Shown here: positions 42,567-50,564 of the stretch, one piece after another
How positions within the stretch are numbered: the first letter of the stretch is position 1
How the letters are laid out: each line of letters begins with the position of its first letter
Assembly: GCA_905479655.1 (NCBI GenBank)
Contig: CAJQNK010000066.1
Span: forward strand, 1 to 63,487
DNA length: 63,487 nt
Direction of reading: 5' to 3'
Origin: an uncultured bacterium
GTDB taxonomy: Bacteria; Acidobacteriota; Thermoanaerobaculia; Multivoradales; JAHEKO01
Translations under genes and position numbers: made by a program
Notes under the pieces: generated by a model
What the model saw: the letters and a program-made list of their open reading frames with translations, nothing else
What the model was told of the DNA's origin: nothing
Database searches by the model: none

Positions 42567-44186
42567 CTAGCGGGGGTCGGGGCTCCGAGGCCCAACGAAG
42601 AGTGTTTCCTCGTCTCCCGCGACACCCATCTCCGTGCCGCCGGTACCGGCGAACACCCGGTAGCGTCCGCTGGGAATTCCGCTCGGCAACGTCAACGAGA
42701 GCTCTTGGTGGGTCCGCGCCTCCGGGTGGAAGGAGAGCGCTGAGGTCGTCTCCTCCGTTACGATCCGACCGCCCTCGTCCTCGATCCACACGCGCAGCGA
42801 GGCTCTGACCTTTTCCGGCCGGCGATGGACCACGGTTAGGCGGACCTTCACCTCTCCGCCGGGGGCGGCGAACGGCTCTCGGAGGCGCAAGGAGACGGTG
42901 GATCTCTCACGCGAGAAGACGTAGACCGCGCCGCGATGCTTCCCTTCCGAGGGGGCTCCAACGAGAAGAGTGTCCCCATCCAGGTCGACCGATTGTCCGA
43001 AGAGGTCTCCATGGTCACCGTCCGATGACGTGATCTCCTGGACGTGGCCCCACGCGTCTGGGCCTCCGACGTTCCGCTTGAAGACGTAGACCGAGCCCGT
43101 GTGGGGCTCGGGGCCGTGAGTCTGGGGAGAGCCGACGGCGATCGTGTCGCCGCTCAGGGTCACGCCTTTGCCGAAGTTGTCGTTCTCCCTCCCGTCGTAG
43201 GGGGTGAGGACGACCGCGGGATCCCACGCGCCCAGCCCGTGCCGCCGGAAGACGTGCACCGAACCCGGGTCGTAGATGCCGCCTTCCTTGACCAGGAGCC
43301 AGTCTCCGCCGAGCGCGAGAGAGGTGGCCATGACGTGTGAGGGGTTGGCGGTGAGCTTGGCGACCTGTTCCCAGGCCTCTGCGGCACCGGCCGTCCGCTC
43401 GAAGACGTAGGCAGCTCCGTCGTTTCCGCCGTCCAGCCACGCGCCCACGGCCGCCGTGCTTCCCTGCAGGGAGACGGCGATCCCGAACTCGGTATAGAGC
43501 GAGTCTTCGTCCGCCAGCAGCTTGGCGACCTGGGACCACGGTTCGGCGGCCGAAGGGCTCCGTTCGAAGGCGTAGACCGCGCCTGCCCTGGTGTTACCCG
43601 GGAGATCGTGGAAGTGGGCACCGACGAGGGCGAGGTCACCGCTGACGGCGACGGAGGTGCCGAACCTGTCACCCTGGCCCGCATCGGCGGCCAGGAGCCT
43701 GGCGGCCTGACGCCAATGGCCGGGCCGAGAGGGATCCCGCTCGAAGACGTAGGCTGCCCCCGACTCGTGTGCGTTTCCAGTCTCCTCGGGGGCACCGACG
43801 ACCAGGGTCCGGCCGTCGAAGGCGACCGACGTGCCGAAGTCGTCGCTGTCGCGGTTGTCGGGGGCCAGCTTGGCGACGAGCTCCCAGCGATTTGCTCCCT
43901 CGGAAGCTGGGTGCTGTCGCTGGAAGACGTAGACCGCGCCCGTGAATTCCCGACCCCAGCCCGGCGCGTTCGGCGCTCCGATCACCGCGAGGTCGTTGCG
44001 GAGAACGACTGAGGTGCCGAACCAGTTGAACTGCGAGCGGGCATCGGGAGGAACCAGCTTCGCCACCTCGACGAAGCCGAACGCTTCGGGGGAGTCCTCA
44101 GGACCAGCCTGGTTGGGGAGACCGGATGCCGAGCCGAGGACCAGCCAGCCCGTAGCCACGCACAGGACGATTTTCCGATCGATCAC
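42567..44186 (-). CDS. Secreted FG-GAP seven-bladed beta-propeller protein
   Basis: 539 aa from GTG 44186. A signal peptide (about 1-21) is followed by seven repeats of the form D-x-L-x-V-G-A...G-A-V-Y-V-F-x-R, as in LVVGAPEE...GAAYVFER and LLVGAPSE...GAVYVFSR, which is an integrin-alpha-like propeller. A C-terminal beta-sandwich (about 420-539) ends the protein. Function unknown; such proteins are extracellular and bind ligands or calcium. The fifth blade is diverged (LLVKEGG). Base composition and the scattered ATG/AAT codons are slightly less GC-biased than in the flanking hcr genes. Independent of the hcr operon, whose last stop is 57 bp upstream. Confidence 0.82.
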   Translation of the reverse strand: MIDRKIVLCVATGWLVLGSASGLPNQAGPEDSPEAFGFVEVAKLVPPDARSQFNWFGTSVVLRNDLAVIGAPNAPGWGREFTGAVYVFQRQHPASEGANRWELVAKLAPDNRDSDDFGTSVAFDGRTLVVGAPEETGNAHESGAAYVFERDPSRPGHWRQAARLLAADAGQGDRFGTSVAVSGDLALVGAHFHDLPGNTRAGAVYAFERSPSAAEPWSQVAKLLADEDSLYTEFGIAVSLQGSTAAVGAWLDGGNDGAAYVFERTAGAAEAWEQVAKLTANPSHVMATSLALGGDWLLVKEGGIYDPGSVHVFRRHGLGAWDPAVVLTPYDGRENDNFGKGVTLSGDTIAVGSPQTHGPEPHTGSVYVFKRNVGGPDAWGHVQEITSSDGDHGDLFGQSVDLDGDTLLVGAPSEGKHRGAVYVFSRERSTVSLRLREPFAAPGGEVKVRLTVVHRRPEKVRASLRVWIEDEGGRIVTEETTSALSFHPEARTHQELSLTLPSGIPSGRYRVFAGTGGTEMGVAGDEETLFVGPRSPDPR

Positions 44187-44242
44187 TCCGAAACAAGTGT
44201 GAGCCCGATCGACGCGCCTGTCAAGCGCCGGTGCAGCAGTCC

Positions 44243-45277
44243 TCAGCCCACCAACCGGTGGTTCGGCGCCAGCCCCGTGACCTCCAGGCCCGAGGCCTCC
44301 CGCAGCGCCGACTCCGCGTAGCGCTCGGCCATGACGCCGCGCCACTGCGCCAGGAAGTCGGTGTTGTCCATCGGCGTCGCGACCCGGCGCACGAGCTTCG
44401 CCGCCTCGCGAATGGCCTCCTCGTCGCCCACGGGACGGCCAACGAGCGCCTCGGCGGCCTTCTCGGCGCCCACGGGCCACGAGGCGACGGCGCCCAGGTG
44501 GATGCGGGCGCGGGTGACGACGCCGTGCTCCTGCCACAGGGCCACCGCCACCGACAGGACGGCGAAGTCGATGGAGCCCCGGCGGCGCAGCTTCCAGAAG
44601 GCGCTGCGGCAGTGGCCGGCGTCGGCCTCGGCGGGGACCACGACCCGCGACAGCACCTCCTCGGGGCGCTTCCCGAGGTAGTCGATGCCGTCGTCGCGGT
44701 AGAGGTCGGCGAGCGGGATCTCCCGTTCGCCCTCCGCGCCCGCCAGGCGGACGCGAGCGCCGAGAGCGGCCAGCATCGGGGCGGAGTCGGAGGCGGTGTG
44801 GGCCCAGCAGCGCGACGATCCGGGGGCGACCCAGCAGACCGTCCCCTCCTCCTTCAGGCAGTAGTCGATGGAGCGCCGCCACTCCTCGGTCTGGTTGTAG
44901 TAGGTGCAGCGGGTGTCCACGCACAGGTTGCCGCCGATCGTCCCCATGTTGCGCAGCGGGGGCGACGAGATGGAGGCGACGGCGCGGGCGAGGGCCGGGA
45001 AGCGGGTCTGCACCCGCTCGTCGCGCTCGACGCGGTCGAGGGTGACGGTGCCGCCGATCTCGAGGTTGCCGCCGGTGTCGCCCCGGAGCTCGGCGAGGCC
45101 GGGCACCGCCATCAGGCTGACGACGGTGTCGGCCTTCTGGTGCCGACGCTTCATGTTGGGCCACAGGTCGGTGCCGCCGGCGACGAAGCGCGCCGCGGGG
45201 CCCTCGCCGGCGACGATGCGGGCGGCCTCCTCGAGGCTCGAGGGGGTGCGGAGACGGAACGGCGGCAGGCGGAGCAT
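44243..45277 (-). CDS. hcrB: 4-hydroxybenzoyl-CoA reductase beta subunit (FAD and extra 4Fe-4S)
   Basis: 344-aa flavin subunit of a xanthine-oxidase-family enzyme. FAD-binding motifs: RFVAGGTDLWP (about 30-40) and SSPPLRNMGTIGGNL (about 104-118). An insertion carries four cysteines at about 124, 140, 148 and 157 (spacing C-x15-C-x7-C-x8-C) in a DTRCTYYNQTEEWR context. This is the hallmark of 4-hydroxybenzoyl-CoA reductase, whose beta subunit has an additional 4Fe-4S cluster that inverts electron flow; from memory the Thauera enzyme has the same spacing. It therefore probably removes a phenolic hydroxyl reductively in anaerobic aromatic degradation. Last gene of tetR-hcrC-hcrA-hcrB; gap of 12 bp to hcrA. 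Confidence 0.92.
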   Translation of the reverse strand: MLRLPPFRLRTPSSLEEAARIVAGEGPAARFVAGGTDLWPNMKRRHQKADTVVSLMAVPGLAELRGDTGGNLEIGGTVTLDRVERDERVQTRFPALARAVASISSPPLRNMGTIGGNLCVDTRCTYYNQTEEWRRSIDYCLKEEGTVCWVAPGSSRCWAHTASDSAPMLAALGARVRLAGAEGEREIPLADLYRDDGIDYLGKRPEEVLSRVVVPAEADAGHCRSAFWKLRRRGSIDFAVLSVAVALWQEHGVVTRARIHLGAVASWPVGAEKAAEALVGRPVGDEEAIREAAKLVRRVATPMDNTDFLAQWRGVMAERYAESALREASGLEVTGLAPNHRLVG

Positions 45278-45289
45278 CGTCGGTGGGCC

Positions 45290-47854
45290 CTACCCGGTGG
45301 TGAGGCCCGCCGCGTGTTGAGCGCGCAGCGCCTCTTCCCTGGTGGTCATGGTGCCGTCGGCGGAGCGGATGCCGTGGGTCCGGCGGTGGCGCGGGTCGTC
45401 GATCGCGCGGCCGTCGCCGCCCTCCGCCGGGGTCGGAACGTGGAGCGGTGGGCCGAAGTCGACCTCGGGGAAGGCGCGGGGGCCGTACCGCCGGTCCTTC
45501 GCGGACAGGGCCTTCAGCACCATGTGGGGGTGGATGGGCACCTGGTCGACCCGGGCGCCCACCGCGTCGAAGATCGCGTTCGAGAGGGCGGGCATGATCG
45601 GGAGCAGCGGACCCTGGCCCACCTCCTTGGCACCCATGGGTCCGGCCGGGTCCGGGTCCTCGATCAGGTAGGTGGTGACCGGAGGCATGTCGTGGAAGGT
45701 GGGGCTCTTGTACTCCAGGAGCGACGGCATCTTGTGCACGAGGGCGCTCGACCGGGAGGGCGGGAGCCGGCGGAAGACCTGCTCTTCCATCATGGCCTCC
45801 CCGAGTCCCATGTAGACGGAGCCCTCGACCTGGCCCATGACCAGCACTGGATTGAGTGATCGGCCGATGTCGTGGGCGATCCAGACGTGGGCCGGCCGGT
45901 AGAGACCCGTGAGCGGATCCACCTCGACCTCGAGGACCGCCGCGGAGTAGGAGTAGGTGGGAGACGAGCCCACCCCCGAGCCCCGGTAGCGGGCCGGGTT
46001 GCGGGAGGGCGTGTAGGAGCCGGTGGTTCCGAGGGTGCCGAAGCGCGCCTCGGCCAGGATCACCGCCTCCTGGAAGGTCATGCCGTCGGCCGGGGTCTCG
46101 GCGTCGAAGACCCGCCGGTCGGCGAAGACGAGGCGCGAGACGGGCACCTCCAGCGCATCGCCCGCCGCCTGCGCGACGAGCTCCCGGGCGCGCTCGGCGG
46201 CCTGGATGGCCGCGTTCCCCATCATCAGGGTGACGCGGGAGGAGTAGCTCCCGAGGTCGACCGGGGTGAGGTCCGTGTCCGCGACGCACAGGCGGATGTC
46301 ACCCAGCTCGATGCCGAGGACGTCGGCGACGAGGGCCGCGAGCACGGAGTCGGAGCCCTGCCCGATCTCCGTCTCGCCGCAGAAGACCGCGACCCCGCCG
46401 GAGCGGTCGAGCTGGAGCTGGACCCCCGAGTGGGGCATGTGGTTCCAGTAGATCGGCAGACCCGCGCCGCACAGGTAGGAGCCGCAGGCCAGGCCCAGGC
46501 CCCGACCCTCGGGGAGCTTGCCGTAGCGCTCGCGCCAACCGCTGCCCTCGACCACGGCCTCGATACAGCGTCGCAGGCCGATCGTGCCGAGCTGCAGGTA
46601 GTTGGCCGTGACGGCGTCGGGCTCCTCCAGGTTGCGCAGTCGCAGCTCGGCCGGGTCGATGCCCAGCCGGTGGGCCGCCTTGTCGAGCTGGACCTCCCAG
46701 GCGAAGCGTGGCTGCGGTGTCCCGTGGCCGCGCTTCGGGCCGCACGGAGGCTTGTTGGTGAATGTGCGGACCCCGTCGAAGGCGTAGCGCGGGAGCTTGT
46801 AGGTGACGGTCTGGAGCGCCCCCGTGTAGTAGGTCGAGGCCACGCCGTAGCTGCCGTAGGCGCCGCCGTCGAGGACCGTCTTCAGATGCTGAGCCGTGAT
46901 CCGGCCGTCCTTCGTGAAGCCGGTGCGCTGACTCATGAGGACCGGATGTCGCCCGCGGTGGCAGTAGAAGACCTCTTCCCGGGTGAGGACGACCTTCACG
47001 GGCCGTCCCAGCACCAGCGCCATCTTGGCCGCGACCATCTCGTGGCTGAACGGATCGCTCTTGCCGCCGAAGCCGCCGCCGTTGGACGTCGCCACGACGC
47101 GGATGCGCGAAGCGGGCAGCCCCAGGACGCGGGTGAGCGCCCGGTGGACGTAGTGCGGTGTCTGGGTCGACGAGTAGAGGGTGACCCGGTCGTCGTCCTC
47201 CGGGACGGCCACGCAGGCGTGCTGCTCCATCGCCAGGTGGGTGTTGCCCTCGTAGTAGAAGAGGTCGTCGAGGAAGAGGTCGGCTTCGGCGAGGCCCGCC
47301 TCCAGGTCTCCGAAGCGGTAGGAGACGGCCTTGTGGACGTTGCCCTCGGACCGCTCGAGCTCGTGGATGCGAGGCTCGGGCGTCGCCAGGGCCTCCTCGA
47401 GGGAGGCGATGGTCGCGAGCTGCTCGTACTCCACCCCGACGGCCAGCGCGGCCTCGGTCGCCGCGTCCTCGGTGGTGGCGGCCACCGCCGCGACCGGGTC
47501 GCCCACGAAACGGACCTTGTCGAGCGCCAGCGCGTGCTCGTCCTGCGAGACCGGGAGGATGCCGAAGGGGATCGGCAGGTCGTCGCCCACCAGGTGCCCC
47601 AGGTAGCCCGGCACCTCGCGGGCGGCCGAGAAGTCGATGGCGCCGACGCGGGCGTGGGGCACCGTCGAGCGGACGAGCTTGACGAATACCATGCGGGGGA
47701 AGACGAGGTCGTCGGCGAACCGGGTGTCGCCCGTCACCTTCGCGCGGCCGTCGACCCGGCGAAAGGGGGCACCGATGTAGCGGCCGGCCGAGCTCGGCGA
47801 GGTGTCGGCGGCGTCCGCAGCGGCGTCCGCCGGGGAGCGGTTCTCGTCGTTCAT
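45290..47854 (-). CDS. hcrA: 4-hydroxybenzoyl-CoA reductase alpha subunit (molybdopterin)
   Basis: 854-aa molybdenum-cofactor subunit. N-terminal domain RYIGAPFRRVDGRAKVTGDTRFADD, cofactor motifs SNGGGFGGKSD and RGHGTPQPRFAWE, the QGSDSVLAALVAD segment, and the C-terminal catalytic Glu in GPMGAKEVGQGPLLP. Length and order match the alpha subunit of the xanthine dehydrogenase family; the partner with the extra 4Fe-4S cluster makes 4-hydroxybenzoyl-CoA the likely substrate rather than purines or CO. The N-terminal 20 residues are an Ala/Asp low-complexity extension. It starts 16 bp after the hcrC stop. Confidence 0.92.
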   Translation of the reverse strand: MNDENRSPADAAADAADTSPSSAGRYIGAPFRRVDGRAKVTGDTRFADDLVFPRMVFVKLVRSTVPHARVGAIDFSAAREVPGYLGHLVGDDLPIPFGILPVSQDEHALALDKVRFVGDPVAAVAATTEDAATEAALAVGVEYEQLATIASLEEALATPEPRIHELERSEGNVHKAVSYRFGDLEAGLAEADLFLDDLFYYEGNTHLAMEQHACVAVPEDDDRVTLYSSTQTPHYVHRALTRVLGLPASRIRVVATSNGGGFGGKSDPFSHEMVAAKMALVLGRPVKVVLTREEVFYCHRGRHPVLMSQRTGFTKDGRITAQHLKTVLDGGAYGSYGVASTYYTGALQTVTYKLPRYAFDGVRTFTNKPPCGPKRGHGTPQPRFAWEVQLDKAAHRLGIDPAELRLRNLEEPDAVTANYLQLGTIGLRRCIEAVVEGSGWRERYGKLPEGRGLGLACGSYLCGAGLPIYWNHMPHSGVQLQLDRSGGVAVFCGETEIGQGSDSVLAALVADVLGIELGDIRLCVADTDLTPVDLGSYSSRVTLMMGNAAIQAAERARELVAQAAGDALEVPVSRLVFADRRVFDAETPADGMTFQEAVILAEARFGTLGTTGSYTPSRNPARYRGSGVGSSPTYSYSAAVLEVEVDPLTGLYRPAHVWIAHDIGRSLNPVLVMGQVEGSVYMGLGEAMMEEQVFRRLPPSRSSALVHKMPSLLEYKSPTFHDMPPVTTYLIEDPDPAGPMGAKEVGQGPLLPIMPALSNAIFDAVGARVDQVPIHPHMVLKALSAKDRRYGPRAFPEVDFGPPLHVPTPAEGGDGRAIDDPRHRRTHGIRSADGTMTTREEALRAQHAAGLTTG

Positions 47855-47870
47855 CTCGAGACTCTCGCGA

Positions 47871-48455
47871 TCAGGTGTTGGAGGATGCGGTCTCGGAGGG
47901 GCGGCGGCCCGGAGCGTCGCCCCCCGGACGGCCGGGTTCCGGGTGACCGAAGAGGATCTCGGGTGGCGGGCCGGCGTCCTCGCCGCGTCGGACGGCGGCG
48001 GCCCACTCGACGGCCTCCACGATCTTCAGATAGCCGGTGCAACGGCAGAGATTGCCGGAGAGTTGCTCGGCGATCCGCTCCCGGCTGGGTCGCGGCTGCT
48101 CGCGCAGCATGGCCTCCGCGGCCATGAGAATCCCGGGCGTGCAGTAGCCGCACTGAGCCGCGCCGAGGTCGGCGAAGGCCACCTGCAGCGGCCCGAGCCG
48201 GTTGCCGTCGGCCAGGCCCTCGACCGTTTCGATCTCCCGGCCTTCGTGCTGGCAGGCCAGGGTGAGGCAGGAGAGCACCGGGCGTCCGTCGACCAGCACG
48301 GTGCAGGCGCCGCACTCGCCGAGCTCGCAGCCGTGCTTGGTGCCGGTCAGCGCGCACTCCTCGCGCAGGACCTCGAGGAGCGTGTGGTGGCCCGGAAAGG
48401 CGACCGTTCGCTCCTCGCCGTTGACCCGCAGGGTCGCGGTGACCGCCCGGCTCAA
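47871..48455 (-). CDS. hcrC: 4-hydroxybenzoyl-CoA reductase gamma subunit (two 2Fe-2S)
   Basis: 194 aa. Plant-type 2Fe-2S domain (HGCELGECGACTVLVDG ... C) followed by the helical 2Fe-2S domain (CGYCTPGILMAAEA; NLCRCTGYLKIVEAV). It delivers electrons between the flavin/4Fe-4S subunit and the Mo site. The start is TTG 48455, forming a TTGA overlap with the tetR stop, with GGAGG 8 nt upstream. The C-terminal 40 residues (PEPGRPGGDAPGRRPSETASSNT region) are a disordered extension not typical of the family. Second gene of the operon. Confidence 0.92.
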   Translation of the reverse strand: MSRAVTATLRVNGEERTVAFPGHHTLLEVLREECALTGTKHGCELGECGACTVLVDGRPVLSCLTLACQHEGREIETVEGLADGNRLGPLQVAFADLGAAQCGYCTPGILMAAEAMLREQPRPSRERIAEQLSGNLCRCTGYLKIVEAVEWAAAVRRGEDAGPPPEILFGHPEPGRPGGDAPGRRPSETASSNT

Positions 48456-49108
48456 GAGCTCTGCCTCCGGAGGTTCGCCTCCCGCGCCGAGAGCCCGGAG
48501 AGGATCTGGTCGGCGAAGGCGTTGCCGATCTCGCTCGCGCTCATGTCTCCGTCGCGCCGGAACCACTTCACCGTCCAGTTCAGCGAGCCCAGGATCGCCA
48601 TGGCGGCGAGCCTGGCGTCGTCGACCTGCAAGAGGCCCTGGCGTGCGCCCGCTTCGAGGATCTGGCGGATCGAGGCCTCGTAGGTCTCGCGCTTGGCCAT
48701 GATCTTCTCCCGCCACTCGCCGGTCAGCGCTTCGACCTCGAGGTGGGCGAGCGAGCCCGGAGTCTCCTCGTTCAGCAGCACGACGTGGCCGACGATGAGA
48801 TGACGGAGCTGGCGATCCGGCGGCGCGTCCAGGGCCAGCGCCTCGCGCGCGAGGTTCAGGAGCCCCGAGAGGGAGTCCTCCTGGCAGAAGGCCAGCAGCT
48901 CTTCCTTGTTGCGGAAGTAGTAGTAGAGGTTGCCGACGTGCATGCCCAGCTCGCCTGCGATCTCACGCATTCCCGAGGCATGGAGACCCCGCTGGCGGAA
49001 GACCCGCGAAGCGGCGTCCAGGATCTCGCGTTTGCGCCGGAGGCTTCGACTCTCTTCGGGACGGTCGCCTGAAGGGTCGGGCAGGTCACTCGACTTGATT
49101 TGAACCAT
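48452..49108 (-). CDS. TetR-family transcriptional regulator of the hcr operon
   Basis: 218 aa. N-terminal HTH (about 25-72; REILDAASRVFRQRGLHASGMREIAGELGMHVGNLYYYFRNKEELL) and a C-terminal ligand domain. It heads the hcrCAB operon and overlaps hcrC by 4 bp, so it probably autoregulates and controls aromatic-degradation genes, with an aryl-CoA or aromatic acid as candidate inducer (inference from position). ATG 49108 has no Shine-Dalgarno; a strong promoter places the predicted +1 at the start codon, so the mRNA is expected to be leaderless. Confidence 0.9.
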   Translation of the reverse strand: MVQIKSSDLPDPSGDRPEESRSLRRKREILDAASRVFRQRGLHASGMREIAGELGMHVGNLYYYFRNKEELLAFCQEDSLSGLLNLAREALALDAPPDRQLRHLIVGHVVLLNEETPGSLAHLEVEALTGEWREKIMAKRETYEASIRQILEAGARQGLLQVDDARLAAMAILGSLNWTVKWFRRDGDMSASEIGNAFADQILSGLSAREANLRRQSS

Positions 49109-49144
49109 CGTTCAAAAGGTACCGCAATTCGTCCCATTTGTCAA
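49099..49144 (-). promoter_or_regulatory. Promoter and 18-bp palindromic operator of the tetR-hcrCAB operon
   Basis: On the minus strand: TTGACA (49139-49144), a 17-bp spacer, TACCTT (49116-49121), predicted +1 near 49109. The palindrome TTTGAAC-GATG-GTTCAAA (49099-49116, 7-bp arms) overlaps the end of the -10, the +1 and the start codon, where a bound TetR dimer would block initiation. Confidence 0.8.
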
Positions 49145-49269
49145 GGCGGCGGGAGTTATCGAAGAGTCCTGATGGGCCCTCGCCGGGGCGCTGCCCCACG
49201 AAGGGCGCTCGAGCCGGGCGAACCCCCGGTGAGGGCTGCCGGTGCCCGGGGCGTACGGGTCGGGAGCGC

Positions 49270-49848
49270 CTACTGGATGACGAGCGCGATCCTGCGACCG
49301 CTGCGATAGACCAGGGTCTGCCCCTCGAGGGTGTCCGCGACCCGGTAGAGGATGCCGGTGCGATCCCGATCGATCAGCATCAGGGCGGCCTTGAACTTCC
49401 TCTTGCCGAGCACACTGTCCGGGTAGACGATGACCTTCTTGGTGAATCGCTTGTCCGGGCTCTGGTACTGGATCACGGCGTGCTGCAGGTACGGTTCGAG
49501 GTCGGGGTGTGCCCGCGCTCGGTTCCATGCGCGCGGGCTTGTGCCCTGATCGGCCTCGTACTGCAGGTAAGCGTCGCGAATGGCACGGAACTCCGCGACG
49601 ATCTCGAGCGCCCGGGCCTTCTGCAACTGGAGGAGCAGCGCGGGGATCAGGATGTTCGCGATAATGCCGAGAATCGCGAGGACGACGGCCAACTCGATCA
49701 GGGTGAAGCCGCGTCGCGGCGTCCCCGGCCTCAGCCCGAGAGGACCTTTCAAAGGTCGTTCGAGTCGATCCCGGGTAGGGACGGGTCGGCCTGCGATCCG
49801 CTGCTGCCCCGGGAGTCGACGCCGCCCTGTGAGTCGATGCTGCCGCAT
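49270..49848 (-). CDS. Type IV prepilin / pseudopilin-like protein
   Basis: 192 aa from ATG 49848. The prepilin signature is RRG followed by FTLIELAVVLAILGIIANILIPALLLQ: cleavage after Gly, Glu at mature position 5, then the hydrophobic helix. The mature part (about 145 aa) carries YLQYEADQGTSPRAWN and a beta-rich tail. Start uncertain: the extended -10 TGCTATCAT (49856-49864, minus) overlaps an in-frame ATG at 49857, so 49848 (leaderless) or TTG 49752 (a conventional 15-residue leader) are better. Divergent from a membrane-protein gene and pilB, likely part of the same pilus or secretion system. Confidence 0.8.
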   Translation of the reverse strand: MRQHRLTGRRRLPGQQRIAGRPVPTRDRLERPLKGPLGLRPGTPRRGFTLIELAVVLAILGIIANILIPALLLQLQKARALEIVAEFRAIRDAYLQYEADQGTSPRAWNRARAHPDLEPYLQHAVIQYQSPDKRFTKKVIVYPDSVLGKRKFKAALMLIDRDRTGILYRVADTLEGQTLVYRSGRRIALVIQ

Positions 49849-49965
49849 CTGGTGCATGATAGCATTTTCGCGGTAGTCGGCGGTTCCGACGATCAGTCGA
49901 GGCCTTGCCTGACCGCGCTGGCGAGGGACGTCGGAGGCCTCCGCAAGGAAACGGATGAACGGTTG

Positions 49966-50493
49966 ATGGACGAGTCCAAGGAGAGAGGCACGGGCACTGC
50001 GGCCGAGTCGCCGAACGGGTCGAAGGACGGTTCTCGCCGCGAGGACAACCTCGAGTTGCTGCGTCAGGCCGCCGCGGAGAGCGCGCGCGCCGAGCCCAGA
50101 GACCGCAGCCGGGTGATCGTGCCCGCCTCGGAGGTGCGTCGTGAGCGTGTGCCGGGCTGGCTCCTCCCGGCGCTTCTCGTGGTGCTGGTCGCCTTGACGG
50201 TCGCCAACCTGTCGGGATTCAGTCCCATCGGGGGGCTGCCGCCAGAGCCGTCGGAGTCCGAAATCGCGGAATCCGTCGCCCGCGCCACCGAGACGGAGGC
50301 GGAGTGGGTCGAGTCCTACGTCCAGGCCTTTGGTGAGCTCCCGGTCGACGGCGAGTCCTTCGACCTCGAGGGACTCGGTAGCCTCGTGCCCTCGAGCGAC
50401 GGCTCATTTCAGCTGATCCTGCGGGATCAGGATGGATGGAGCGGGGTCTACGACTCGAAGGACGCTACCGTTTCGGTCTCTGCACCGCAGTGA
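49966..50493 (+). CDS. Single-pass membrane protein of unknown function next to pilB
   Basis: 175 aa. A charged cytosolic N-terminus (about 1-65), one membrane helix (about 66-85; LLPALLVVLVALTVANL), and an acidic extracytoplasmic domain of about 90 aa ending ...VYDSKDATVSVSAPQ. I recognise no family. Position, between a prepilin gene (divergent) and the PilB/GspE gene 71 bp downstream, suggests a role in assembling or anchoring that machine. ATG 49966 is the first plausible start after the divergent promoter region; the frame is open further upstream without support. Confidence 0.65.
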   Translation: MDESKERGTGTAAESPNGSKDGSRREDNLELLRQAAAESARAEPRDRSRVIVPASEVRRERVPGWLLPALLVVLVALTVANLSGFSPIGGLPPEPSESEIAESVARATETEAEWVESYVQAFGELPVDGESFDLEGLGSLVPSSDGSFQLILRDQDGWSGVYDSKDATVSVSAPQ

Positions 50494-50564
50494 CTGCGCC
50501 GCCGTGACGGGCACCTCCCGCGGGGCTGCTCTCGTTCGCCGGGCGGAAAGACGAGGATCGATCG

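Noticed and set aside
42567..46289. 1240-codon frame joining the FG-GAP protein to upstream sequence
   Set aside because: The upstream part is a shadow of hcrB/hcrA; the FG-GAP signal peptide starts at GTG 44186.
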